Assembly: GCA_028281945.1 (NCBI GenBank)
Contig: JANQIW010000029.1
Span: 1 to 41,148, forward strand
Direction of reading: 5' to 3'
Length of the DNA: 41,148 bases
From: Prochloraceae cyanobacterium PL24a_bin.78
GTDB lineage: Bacteria > Cyanobacteriota > Cyanobacteriia > Cyanobacteriales > JANQIW01
A program made the translations under genes and the position numbers. The notes below the pieces were generated by a model. That model saw nothing but the letters and a program-made list of their open reading frames with translations. It ran no database searches and was not told the origin of the DNA. Positions 18,985 through 27,997 of the stretch are shown one piece after another. Position 1 is the first letter of the stretch. Every line of letters starts with the position of its first letter.

Positions 18985-19447
18985 TTGATGATTATTAATG
19001 TTATTTCTTCAAAAAGAGGTAATTAAATATTAACTATCTTAACAAAAATTTCTGATCAATTTAACCATTTATCTTGTAAGCAAACTAAGATTATTTTTTC
19101 CTTTTGGTTAACACTTAATTAATGAGGTAAAAAACAAACTAAATTTAGTTAATCTCAAAAGAGAACTTTGGTATAGTAAAGAACAGAAAACTATAGCTAA
19201 AAGATAAGTCTGGTTTTGAAGATGTATCCTAGTTATCTTGGGATAATAGAGATGAATTTTAAAAGAGTAGAGATACTCTAGAAAAATATCTAATGAAAGT
19301 CTACAAAGCTAATGGGCTAAAATATTTGTCTGTATATTTAATCACTAGCAGTTATAACAAAACCTTTAAGATTTGCTAAATTTTTTCTTAAAAAAGCAAT
19401 AATATAATTAACATTAAAAAATAATTAACGAATACGATAGAATTTTT
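18985..19447. other. Divergent intergenic region between flv3 and the ABC exporter
   Basis: This region must hold the promoters of both divergent genes. TATCCTAG and CTTGGGATA (about 19226-19245) and GAGTA with TACTC (about 19267-19280) form small hairpins without T runs. No short gene with a ribosome-binding site is seen; a 28-codon frame near 19292 has no support. Confidence 0.5.
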
Positions 19448-21313
19448 ATGGTAACTGATAAGTTAAGGTCTAGTTTTTTGAAACGGCAAAAACAACAAAA
19501 ACAGCAAAAACAATATACACGAACTTCTGTAGCCCAACAACCTTTAAAACGTTTAATTAATTACGGAAGCAAATATAAAACCAAAATTTGGCTGGCAACT
19601 ATATGTTCAATTGTTAACAAAATATTTGATTTAGCACCTCCAATTTTAATTGGCTTAGCAGTAGATATTGTGGTGAATAAAGACGGTTCTTTAATAGCTC
19701 ATTTAGCGATGAGAAGTATATTTGCCCAACTTTTAATTCTAACATTTATTAGTGCAAATGTGTGGGCTTTAGAATCAATTTTTCAATACGCCTACGATCG
19801 TCTCTGGAGAAATATAGCTCAAAATATACAACATGATTTACGATTAGACGCATATTCTCATATCCAAAACTTACAATTAGAATACTTTGAAAAAAATAGC
19901 ACAGGAGGATTGTTATCTATCCTCAACGATGATATCAATCAATTAGAGCGTTTCTTGGATGTAGGAGCAAACGAAATTATTCAGGTAATCACAACATTTC
20001 TAGTAATTAGTAGCGCATTTTTTATCCTAATCCCATCAATAGCCATAGTAGCTCTTTTACCAATTCCCTTTATATTATGGTCATCAATCAAATTTCAGAA
20101 AAAACTAGCACCTCGATACGTTGATGTCAGAGAAAAAGTAAGTTGTCTTAATACTCGTTTAGCCAACAATATTAGCGGCATAACTACCATAAAAAGTTTT
20201 ACAACAGAAAATTATGAAATAGATCGTTTAAGAAAAGAAAGTGAAGCCTATCGAAAAAGTAATAATAAAGCCATAGCACTATCAGCAGCATTTATCCCCT
20301 TAATTAGAATGGTAATTTTAATAGGATTTAGTAGTATCTTACTATTTGGTGGATTGCAAGTAGAAACAGGATTATTAGAAGTAGGTAGCTATAGTGCATT
20401 AGTATTTCTAACTCAAAGATTATTATGGCCCTTAACCAGACTAGGACAAACCCTAGATTTATACCAAAGAGCCATGGCATCAGTAAATCGAGTGATGAAT
20501 ATGCTAGATACTCCCATGTCGATTCGTAGTGGAGAAATCTACTTACCAGTAAATTCAGTTTTTGGAGAAATAAAATTTAACAACGTTAGCTTTGCTTATC
20601 ACGATCGCAAGCCAGTAATTGACAATTTCTCATTAGATATTGAGCCTGGCAAAACCACAGCAATAGTGGGATCAACCGGATCAGGAAAAAGTACCTTAGT
20701 AAAACTATTATTGAGATTTTACGAAATAGAAAAAGGAAGCATAACCCTAGATGGAATAGAACTAAAAGATATTGTCTTATACGATTTACGAAGAGCAATA
20801 GGTTTAGTTAGTCAAGACGTATTCCTGTTTGATGGCACAATAAGACAAAATATCGCCTATGGAAACCCCCTCGCTACTTGTGAAGAAATAGCAGCAGCAG
20901 CAACCATGGCAGAAGCCCATAACTTTATTATGGAATTACCCCAAAAATACGAAACCCTCGTAGGAGAAAGAGGACAAAAATTATCAGGTGGGCAAAAACA
21001 AAGATTAGCCATTGCCCGTGCCATTTTGAAAAATCCTCCTATTTTGATCCTAGATGAAGCAACCTCTTCTCTAGACAATGAAACCGAATCAGCCATTGCC
21101 CGCTCCCTAGATTATATAACCCGTAACCGAACAACCATTGCTATCGCTCATCGCCTCTCTACAATTCGTCATGCCGATTTAATTTACGTTTTAGAAGATG
21201 GCAAAATTGTGGAAAAAGGTAAACACGAAGACTTATTAGCAAAAAATGGGGTTTATGCTAACCTATGGGAAGTACAAACGGGAGCAAGAGCTAAAAATAC
21301 TATACTTCTTTAG
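19448..21313 (+). CDS. ABC exporter half-transporter (fused membrane and ATPase domains)
   Basis: This 621-aa exporter subunit probably works as a dimer to move lipids, peptides or drugs out of the cytoplasm. After a basic Gln/Lys-rich N terminus (KRQKQQKQQKQ) come about six membrane helices (about 45-330). The nucleotide-binding domain follows (about 365-605) with Walker A GSTGSGKST (408-416), the Q-loop region SQDVFLFDGTIRQN, the signature LSGGQKQR (512-519), Walker B LILDEATS (533-540, Glu537 catalytic) and the H-loop AHRLST. All catalytic motifs are intact. The domain order resembles MsbA and the multidrug exporters. The coaX gene follows after 71 bases on the same strand and may be cotranscribed, but there is no functional link. 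Substrate unknown. Confidence 0.92.
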   Translation: MVTDKLRSSFLKRQKQQKQQKQYTRTSVAQQPLKRLINYGSKYKTKIWLATICSIVNKIFDLAPPILIGLAVDIVVNKDGSLIAHLAMRSIFAQLLILTFISANVWALESIFQYAYDRLWRNIAQNIQHDLRLDAYSHIQNLQLEYFEKNSTGGLLSILNDDINQLERFLDVGANEIIQVITTFLVISSAFFILIPSIAIVALLPIPFILWSSIKFQKKLAPRYVDVREKVSCLNTRLANNISGITTIKSFTTENYEIDRLRKESEAYRKSNNKAIALSAAFIPLIRMVILIGFSSILLFGGLQVETGLLEVGSYSALVFLTQRLLWPLTRLGQTLDLYQRAMASVNRVMNMLDTPMSIRSGEIYLPVNSVFGEIKFNNVSFAYHDRKPVIDNFSLDIEPGKTTAIVGSTGSGKSTLVKLLLRFYEIEKGSITLDGIELKDIVLYDLRRAIGLVSQDVFLFDGTIRQNIAYGNPLATCEEIAAAATMAEAHNFIMELPQKYETLVGERGQKLSGGQKQRLAIARAILKNPPILILDEATSSLDNETESAIARSLDYITRNRTTIAIAHRLSTIRHADLIYVLEDGKIVEKGKHEDLLAKNGVYANLWEVQTGARAKNTILL

Positions 21314-21384
21314 AATTAAAAGTTTAATCCTTTCAACTATTAATTATTCAGAAAGAACAAAAACCTTGGGAATTAAGAATAAAT

Positions 21385-22140
21385 ATGGAAAAAGTAAAAC
21401 TAAAATCAATAGATTGGGTAGCTTTAAATATTGGAAATTCTGGATTACATTGGGGTCATTTTCGTGGAGAAGAACTACAAAGTGTTTGGGATAGTGAGCA
21501 TATTTCCACTTCTGCCGAGTTTATTAATGAAATTCCTCCAATTTTAATGTCCCAAAGTGATACTAAAATTCCATTATATATTGCTTCTGTAGTTCCCAAG
21601 CAAACCGTCATTTGGAAAAGTTCCCCCCAAGCTCAATTTATTACCCTAGAGCACATTCCTTTGAAAAATATTTATGGAACAATGGGAGTCGATCGAGCTT
21701 TAACCTTATGGGGAGCGGCTGGTAATTATGGTTTACCTTGTTTAGTGATAGATGCCGGGACGGCTTTGACTTTTACAGGAGCAAATCTCGAACGTGCCCT
21801 AGTGGGAGGGGCAATTATGCCAGGAATTAGTTTACAATTGAAATCATTAGCATTTCGCACCGGTGCTTTGACAGAAATAGAAATACCTCAAACCTTACCT
21901 TCACGTTGGGCTAATAATACCCCTGAAGCTATGGCTAGTGGGGTAATTTATACACTTTTGGCTGGGGTGAAAGATTTTATTAATGATTGGTTGGATACTT
22001 ATTCTGATAGCAAAATTATTTTTACTGGTGGTGGTGGAGAATTATTATACAATTATCTGGAATCTCAAGACTTAGGAGTTAAGTTGATTCACGATAAGCA
22101 TCTGATTTTTTGGGGGATACGATCGCTTCTTTTTGATTAA
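21385..22140 (+). CDS. coaX: Type III pantothenate kinase
   Basis: This 251-aa kinase phosphorylates pantothenate in the first step of coenzyme A synthesis. It belongs to the CoaX class of the ASKHA fold, which needs a monovalent cation and is not inhibited by CoA. Typical motifs are MGVDRALTLWGA (100-111), VIDAGTALTFT (121-131) and GGAIMPGISLQ (about 146-156). The N-terminal phosphate-binding motif, normally D-x-G-N-T, reads NIGNS (15-19), with Asn for Asp. No other CoA kinase is in this window, so it may be the cell's only one. It lies 71 bases after the ABC exporter gene on the same strand. Confidence 0.9.
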   Translation: MEKVKLKSIDWVALNIGNSGLHWGHFRGEELQSVWDSEHISTSAEFINEIPPILMSQSDTKIPLYIASVVPKQTVIWKSSPQAQFITLEHIPLKNIYGTMGVDRALTLWGAAGNYGLPCLVIDAGTALTFTGANLERALVGGAIMPGISLQLKSLAFRTGALTEIEIPQTLPSRWANNTPEAMASGVIYTLLAGVKDFINDWLDTYSDSKIIFTGGGGELLYNYLESQDLGVKLIHDKHLIFWGIRSLLFD

Positions 22141-22260
22141 AATTGATGAAAAAAGTAATAAGTAATTAAGTACTAAAATAATAATTTTTGGATCATACTT
22201 GATAACCAAAACTAATCTTCACCTATATACTAGTGATACTCCCCATTCTCCTCATCTTTG

Positions 22261-22350
22261 AATAAGTAATAAGTAAATAAGATGCACTCTTTTTCTCCCA
22301 AGTCTTCCCATTCTCCTAATTCATCCCATTCTCCTAATTCTCCCTTGATT
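22261..22350 (+). repeat. Dispersed repeat, family B, plus pyrimidine tract
   Basis: Positions 22261-22310 match 34207-34256 at all 50 bases. The unit starts with AATAAGTAATAAGTAAATAA, then GATGCACTCTTTTTCTCCCA, then AGTCTTCCCA. A C-rich tract of CCCATTCTCCTAATT units follows. A shortened copy is at 31121-31169. An open frame of 66 codons over it is made of the repeat and is not a gene. Confidence 0.9.
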
Positions 22351-22766
22351 TATAATATACTTATCACAGAAAAACTATATACTTGGAGAAATACTGAAAT
22401 AACATTGTTAGACGATGGAGAAATTAATTCTGGAGAAGTAAAGAGATATCCATTGCCTTGCAAACACTCTATTAATAATTGAGTTGCGGTGTTTAATTCT
22501 CCAACTCTATCCCATTGTTTAAGGTGAATATCATAATTTATCCTTTCAAGAGTTTCTGATGATAATAATTGATTAGTGGTGGGAATTGCTTGTTTAATAG
22601 TTAATTCTATTCCAGATACTTTCGTCTGTTGAGGAGGATAATGATACCCCCAGAAATCACTAGGCAATACAGCAATAGCAGGGGTTATAACTCCATCAGG
22701 AAAGACATATTCTCCTAAAACTGAAGATAATCCTGCTTCAAGTTGATTACGTATTTCTAAAAGCAT
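22350..22766 (-). CDS. Conserved hypothetical protein, possibly of phage type
   Basis: This 138-aa soluble protein of unknown function starts MLLEIRNQLEAGLSSVLGEY. The middle (GIELTIKQ, about 52-59, and IHLKQWDRVGELNTATQLL, about 80-98) looks like a compact alpha/beta fold that could fit phage tail-completion or neck proteins, but I cannot name a family. The Shine-Dalgarno is weak. The C terminus (VFLQVYSFSVISIL) abuts the repeat and pyrimidine tract at 22261-22350, which may have replaced the original 3' end. It is the last of three small minus-strand genes of unknown role (22.3-24.1 kb). Confidence 0.6.
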   Translation of the reverse strand: MLLEIRNQLEAGLSSVLGEYVFPDGVITPAIAVLPSDFWGYHYPPQQTKVSGIELTIKQAIPTTNQLLSSETLERINYDIHLKQWDRVGELNTATQLLIECLQGNGYLFTSPELISPSSNNVISVFLQVYSFSVISIL

Positions 22767-22992
22767 AGATAATTATGTTTTGATTATTAGTAATAGTTTC
22801 TTTATATTATAGCACAAAATTGCTTATTTGTAAGTCATTATTTACTCAGTATTGTTCAAAATAACTTATTAATATGTTTTATTTTTATAAAAAACAAAAG
22901 TAAAAATTGGCTTAATAACTTTTATTTCAGGAAAAATATACTATATAAAAGAAAAATTGTATTTTATATTATATTTTATCTTCTAATATTAA

Positions 22993-23014
22993 TTTTCGCG
23001 TATTTGTGATAGAC
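22993..23014 (+). repeat. Dispersed repeat, family D, copy 2
   Basis: This is TTTTCGCGTATTTGTGATAG plus AC, one mismatch from 15605-15626. It lies just past the 3' end of the next minus-strand gene. Confidence 0.7.
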
Positions 23015-23049
23015 TTCCTAGTTTGTTAACTAATTTCCTAACTAATTAC

Positions 23050-23508
23050 TTAAACTTTAATAGGAGAAAACTTAATAAAATAATCCTTAACCTTATCCAC
23101 CACAAAACTACCTAAATCAAAGAAAGAATCCAAATAAGGGAAATTCAAACTACAATTATCAAAACCACTGACATCTAATAACATTTCTTGAGATTCAGGA
23201 TAAAAAATCAATTGGCGATTACAAACATCTATACTCAGATAAATCTCGCAAACATTAGGAGAAATCATCTTAAGAGTCACGGCAAAATTAAGCAATTCAT
23301 CACTAGAATTGTATTCAATTACAATACCAGGTTGATTATTTTTGGTGGAGTAACTTATGGTATAATGATAGGTTACTTTCTTATCTCTATCCAAACTGAA
23401 TCTTATTTTCTCCACAAAAGCCTTAATGTCATTAACTACCAAATCAAACTGAGAATCCAAGAATATTTGATTAAATTTGCCAATTTCTATCTGGGAAGCA
23501 ATTTTCAT
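23050..23508 (-). CDS. Hypothetical protein
   Basis: This 152-aa protein has no recognised family. A strong AAGGAG site eight bases upstream (with a second one ten bases earlier) makes the start at 23508 convincing. It favours this frame over the 132-codon frame on the other strand. The protein is soluble and rich in Ile, Phe, Asp and Ser. Its pattern suggests alternating beta strands (VTYHYTISYSTKNNQPGIV, about 45-63; CEIYLSIDV, about 87-95). It may be cotranscribed with the gene upstream at 23609-24076, which lies 100 bases away on the same strand. Confidence 0.7.
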   Translation of the reverse strand: MKIASQIEIGKFNQIFLDSQFDLVVNDIKAFVEKIRFSLDRDKKVTYHYTISYSTKNNQPGIVIEYNSSDELLNFAVTLKMISPNVCEIYLSIDVCNRQLIFYPESQEMLLDVSGFDNCSLNFPYLDSFFDLGSFVVDKVKDYFIKFSPIKV

Positions 23509-23608
23509 GATTTTAACTCCTTAAACTCCTTCATTAATTTCACTAGAGACAGTATAACAACAATAGTTTTCAAAATACAAGATTAATTAACAAAAAAATC
23601 AAGACAAA

Positions 23609-24076
23609 TTAAGAAGAAAATTCTGTAACCTTTACCATATCTGATTTACAAAGATTAAAATTAAATATAGGTTTCAAAAAACTACAAACATATGGTTTAG
23701 AATTCCAGAAAATACAAAAGGGAGAAGCTTTCAAAGGGCGTTGATTGCTGGTAAAATAAAAACTACCAATGTTATAAGGATTATAAGAAATCGACTTTAA
23801 ATCATCATCAAAGCTAACAATACTCTTATTTATAGAATTAGAAACCCCAATTAAAGTACCACAGGCATAAGCATGAACATTTCGCCTACGTTGTTTAATC
23901 GCCCGAAGACGAGATGTTTCAAACACTTGATAGACAACATCTTGTAAGATTAAAGAATTAGCATAACCTTTTACCCGCCAGCCCTTGCCTTGAATATAAA
24001 CTTGAATTGACAAACAACCTTTATGCAGATTATAATAAACACGAACCTGTTTACCTAAAAATTCTGGTATTGCCAT
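23609..24076 (-). CDS. Cyanobacterial hypothetical protein, phage/plasmid-like
   Basis: This 155-aa protein resembles small cyanobacterial and phage proteins that open with a QVRVYYNLHKxCLSIQ stretch (here residues 9-24). They later carry RxKRRNVHAY (RRRNVHAYACG, about 63-73) and YNPYNIGSFYF (about 97-107) motifs. The role of that family is unknown. I use the ATG at 24076; the frame opens 11 codons earlier at a TTG without a ribosome-binding site. A basic patch (KQRRR) suggests nucleic-acid contact, but this is inference. It is the first of three small minus-strand genes of unknown function. Confidence 0.68.
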   Translation of the reverse strand: MAIPEFLGKQVRVYYNLHKGCLSIQVYIQGKGWRVKGYANSLILQDVVYQVFETSRLRAIKQRRRNVHAYACGTLIGVSNSINKSIVSFDDDLKSISYNPYNIGSFYFTSNQRPLKASPFCIFWNSKPYVCSFLKPIFNFNLCKSDMVKVTEFSS

Positions 24077-24309
24077 CTTATTAAGACCAAAAAAATTTTT
24101 AAAAATCAAATTTACTTGTTATTATATCATAAAGATTTAAGGATTATGGCATTTTGGAAATTTAAGATTAAAAAATAATAAAGGAAAGAAATAATTAAAA
24201 CCAACTCCAGAGTATAGAAAAGAAACACCAAAAGAGAAATTTATAAAATAAAATATATAGTAAATTATAGGATAAGAGAAAAAAGATCACTTGAAAACTT
24301 GAAAAGATA

Positions 24310-25524
24310 ATGAACCAACCACAAGAAACACAAGAACACCAAACCGTAGAATTAATAGCAAAATGGCGAGAAAGAAACGAATTACACTATTCTTTACTAG
24401 AATCAGGAAAAGACGAATGGAATAAATGGAGAAATAATCATCCAGAAAAAATAATTGATCTGCGTTTTGCCGATTTAAGAAAGAGACAACTATCTGAATA
24501 TAACCTTAGCAATGCTGATTTGTGTTTTGCCGATCTCAGGGAAGCTAATCTTGATGGAGCAAATTTAAGCAAATCCTATCTAACAGGAGGGGATTTAATG
24601 AATGCTCAGCTAACTAATGTGGATTTTTCTCGAACATACTTAGCAGAAGCAGATCTTAGAAATGCCGATTTAACAGGTTCTGAATTTTTTGATACAGATT
24701 TAACGAGAGCAAATTTAACCGATGCAAAGCTAGATGGTTTAGATTTTACCGAGGTTAAATTCAAAGGAGCCAGATTTGTTAAAGCCAGTTTGGAAGAAGT
24801 TAATTTTAGTAAAGCCAATTTAGTAGGGGCAGATTTTAGTGGTGCTAATCTTGAACAAGCTAATCTTTTCCAAGCAGATTTGAGTCAAAGTAATCTCACA
24901 GAAGCAAATCTCACAGAAGCAAATTTAAGAGGTGCCAAACTTATTCAAGCCCAAATCATTGACGCTAATTTGGAAAAAGCCAATCTCATTGATAGCGATT
25001 TTTCAGAAGCTCATCTCAGAAGAAGTAACCTTAGTGGGGTAAATCTAACCAGAGGAAAGTTGGTGGGTGCAAAAATGATGGAAACTCTCTTAATCGGGGC
25101 AAATATGCGTGAGGCTAATTTACGAGTGGCTAATCTTCGTCAGGCTGATTTGAGTCAAGCTGATCTAACTTCTGGTTGTTTATTTGGGGTTCATCTCATG
25201 AATGCTGCTCTTTTTGAGACGATTCTTAATCAGGCTAATTTGACTTCTGCTAATTTAAAAGATGGGGATTTAATTAATGCTAGAGGCCAAGGAGCTAATT
25301 TTACCAATGTTATTTTTACTGGAGCTTTGATTGAAGGTTTTAAAATCGATGCTAATACAATCTTAGATAATGTAGTATGTAAATATTTCTATTTGAAAAC
25401 ATATTCCTTTGATTATGATACTCCTCAAGATTTTATAGATCGTCATCCAAGAGAAGAAGATCGAGATTGTTTTCCCGGAGAATTTGTGGGTTGGCTGAAA
25501 GAGTATCATATTGAGAAACAATAA
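24310..25524 (+). CDS. Pentapeptide-repeat protein
   Basis: This 404-aa protein is mostly tandem five-residue repeats of the type A-(D/N)-L-x-x, running from about residue 51 (DLRFADLRKRQ) to about residue 350. They should fold as a right-handed quadrilateral beta helix. The N terminus (1-50) is a charged helical cap with a Trp-rich KWRERNELHY, and the C terminus (about 355-404) is a separate non-repeat segment. No signal peptide or membrane helix is seen, so it is probably cytoplasmic. Pentapeptide proteins are abundant in cyanobacteria. A few mimic DNA and inhibit gyrase, while most have no known role. Nothing around this gene points to a specific function. Confidence 0.9.
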   Translation: MNQPQETQEHQTVELIAKWRERNELHYSLLESGKDEWNKWRNNHPEKIIDLRFADLRKRQLSEYNLSNADLCFADLREANLDGANLSKSYLTGGDLMNAQLTNVDFSRTYLAEADLRNADLTGSEFFDTDLTRANLTDAKLDGLDFTEVKFKGARFVKASLEEVNFSKANLVGADFSGANLEQANLFQADLSQSNLTEANLTEANLRGAKLIQAQIIDANLEKANLIDSDFSEAHLRRSNLSGVNLTRGKLVGAKMMETLLIGANMREANLRVANLRQADLSQADLTSGCLFGVHLMNAALFETILNQANLTSANLKDGDLINARGQGANFTNVIFTGALIEGFKIDANTILDNVVCKYFYLKTYSFDYDTPQDFIDRHPREEDRDCFPGEFVGWLKEYHIEKQ

Positions 25525-25660
25525 AATAAAAAATTTGTGATGCTGATTATCTAGAATATTGTGTAGAAGAAGCTTTTGAAAAAGCAAGAAAAATACCTCC
25601 ATATAATAAATAACAATAATTATGGAAATTTATTAAGATAAAAAGTCTTAAAAGAATAAA

Positions 25661-27709
25661 TCAACTATCAAATAAATTAGCCTTAATCATCAAATGATCC
25701 AATTCTCTAACCAAACGTAAACCTTGATGCTGATAAAGATAATGAGGAAAAATACCAGGCAAACTATTAAAAAACTCTCTAGCTTCATATAAAGGTGAAC
25801 CAGTCACTCTAGAGATGAGATTTGCCCCTTCAAAAGCCGCAGTAGAATTAGGGCAATCCATCACTTGAAGCCGCCAAGAAGGAGAATACATGGAACCGAT
25901 TTCAATGCGTTTCAATCCATCAATAGTAGCCAACAAAACTAAACGCTCACCTAAATTTAAGATAATATCCTCTGAAGGCATAAAACTAGAAGCATAAAGA
26001 TGTTTGTGGTGTAAAATAGGCACTACTCCATAACCATAAGCAATTTGTGAAAGGTTAAAACCATTGAGAGTATCTCCTTCTTCGATTTGATATTCGGTAA
26101 CTAAAATAGTTTCTTTATTCAATCGAAAGATATCAATAATATTTTCCCCAAAAGCCGCACCGGCAAAAACCTCACTTGCCACTGTATAAGCACCTAAAAC
26201 TCGAACATTGGTTAATAACTGAGTCAAATTTTCTTTACAAGTTTCCCCTAAAGTCCGGATAACTACATGAATATGAGGATTAATTCTCCTTGCCGTCAAA
26301 GCAACTTCTAAATTAACAATTTCTTCGTCAGTTAAAATGACAATACTTTTAGCATTAGCAGCATTTGCTTTCGCTAAACTTTCGCTTAAATCCCCAATGA
26401 TTAAAGGCATTTCTGGTAAAAAATTGCGATCGAAATTAGGATTTAAAGTAATCCCCACACATAATTGTTGCCATTGAGTTAAAATTGTAGCCACTTGCTG
26501 CCCGACTCTACCCAAACCAACTATAATGATATGATCTTTTTTAGGAATAGGTGGACGTTTCTTGAAAAAAGAATAGTTATAAGACAATAAAGTTTCAATT
26601 AATAAAGCATATAAAACACCAACAAATACCATCCCAGCTAAATTTAAGAATAAAGCAAAAAGCTTTAACCACCATGGAAACACTTCTCTTGACTCAAAAT
26701 CTGTAAATAAATCTCCATATCCACCCAATAGTAAAATAACAGTGATATAAAATGCTGAGATTAAATTCCCTTCTGGATCGAATTTAGTAAAGAAAAAAGT
26801 ACCAATAGCTAATAAAAACAATACTACTAAGCTGAAAAATATTGCTATCCTTCTAAGGTGATTTTCTAACAAAACCTTTTTATAGGAGAATTTTTTGATG
26901 TTATTCCAAAAATGAATAATTTTATCTTTGATTCCAAAACCACCTTGTCTTTTACCAGTAGATTGAAGATAATGGGAAAATGCTGAAGGATCGATTTTTT
27001 CTATATATACAACAGTATCCCCTGGAAGTACAAATTCTTCAGGATGGGATTGATAAAAAGACTCTTTGAGAGGATTATGTTGACGATTGTAAGCCATTAA
27101 ATATTCCCCTAGCAAAAAACGCCCATCACGCCGATAATGACTTAAAATTCGGCGATAAGGATTATTTAATTGGTAAAGCATATATCCATTACACCAAGGA
27201 TGTCTGGAATTTATACGCTCGACTTTTACCTGTAAATTTTGCCCATCTAAATTAAAAAGTCCTAATATATCCGAGTTTAAAGCCGCAAGAGCGAAGGTAG
27301 AAGCAGGTAATTGGGTCGGTTCATAGGCAATAAAATTACCCAAATGTTGGTTCAATAAGTCATTAAGATTATCTTTACTAGAGCGAATTACAATACGAGT
27401 AAGGGGATTTAGTTGGCGAATAGTCAAGGCAGTTTCAATATTAATTTGTTCGCATCCTGTGGTAATAAGTGCTGCTCGGCATTCATTTATAGATGCTTTT
27501 TCAAGAATTACTTTCTGGCAACAATCCCCTTGTATTAATTCATCTAAGAATTCTGGTAAATTAACTACTCCCCAGTATTTTGGAGGGAATAATTCTATTC
27601 CAATAATTTTAACTCCAAATTTTTTTAGGGACATAACGCAACGTTGTCCTAAATTACCTAAACCACAAACTAAAAACGTATTTAATTTTACTTGAGGGTT
27701 GGTATTCAT
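25661..27709 (-). CDS. Two-TM ion channel/transport protein with two TrkA-N (RCK) domains
   Basis: This 682-aa membrane protein has an N-terminal Rossmann TrkA-N domain (GLGNLG, 16-21), a TrkA-C-like region (to about 240), a pore module and a second TrkA-N domain (GLGRVG, 398-403) with its own C-terminal region. The pore module has helices at about 287-308 and 347-374 around a filter-like loop at 317-333. This resembles K+ channels and cyanobacterial paralogues annotated as potassium channel or NAD-binding proteins. The filter reads LLLGGYGD (Gly329 to Asp333) instead of the usual TVGYGD. RCK domains gate channels in response to nucleotides or ions, so regulated K+ flux is likely, but selectivity is uncertain. 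The start follows the family's short N terminus. Confidence 0.82.
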   Translation of the reverse strand: MNTNPQVKLNTFLVCGLGNLGQRCVMSLKKFGVKIIGIELFPPKYWGVVNLPEFLDELIQGDCCQKVILEKASINECRAALITTGCEQINIETALTIRQLNPLTRIVIRSSKDNLNDLLNQHLGNFIAYEPTQLPASTFALAALNSDILGLFNLDGQNLQVKVERINSRHPWCNGYMLYQLNNPYRRILSHYRRDGRFLLGEYLMAYNRQHNPLKESFYQSHPEEFVLPGDTVVYIEKIDPSAFSHYLQSTGKRQGGFGIKDKIIHFWNNIKKFSYKKVLLENHLRRIAIFFSLVVLFLLAIGTFFFTKFDPEGNLISAFYITVILLLGGYGDLFTDFESREVFPWWLKLFALFLNLAGMVFVGVLYALLIETLLSYNYSFFKKRPPIPKKDHIIIVGLGRVGQQVATILTQWQQLCVGITLNPNFDRNFLPEMPLIIGDLSESLAKANAANAKSIVILTDEEIVNLEVALTARRINPHIHVVIRTLGETCKENLTQLLTNVRVLGAYTVASEVFAGAAFGENIIDIFRLNKETILVTEYQIEEGDTLNGFNLSQIAYGYGVVPILHHKHLYASSFMPSEDIILNLGERLVLLATIDGLKRIEIGSMYSPSWRLQVMDCPNSTAAFEGANLISRVTGSPLYEAREFFNSLPGIFPHYLYQHQGLRLVRELDHLMIKANLFDS

Positions 27710-27997
27710 TCATTATTAATTGGTATTTAAATTATTTTCTTTAATGCTACTAAGATTATAACACTTTTTGATTTTGTTAAGATTACTAGTTAATACCTTA
27801 TTTCTAACAGTATTTTTTAAATTTAAAAGTATTCTTTTTTACCTTTCATAACTAAAATGTCATAGATTTATCGATTTATTTCTGAGACTAAATATTGACC
27901 AAAGTTATGGTAGATTTACAGTTTGAAGATAATCATTGAGACTGAAATAGCAAAAATTTGTTATTATTTAATTATTACTTTGACTTAATTACTAATA

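Noticed and set aside
19292..19378. 28-codon frame upstream of the ABC exporter
   Set aside because: No Shine-Dalgarno and no resemblance to known small photosynthesis proteins.
22282..22482. 66-codon plus-strand frame rich in SHSPNS repeats
   Set aside because: It is the translation of the family B repeat and pyrimidine tract, has no ribosome-binding site and overlaps a better minus-strand gene.
23188..23586. 132-codon plus-strand frame
   Set aside because: The opposite-strand gene at 23050-23508 has a strong, well-placed Shine-Dalgarno; the plus frame has none and looks like a shadow.
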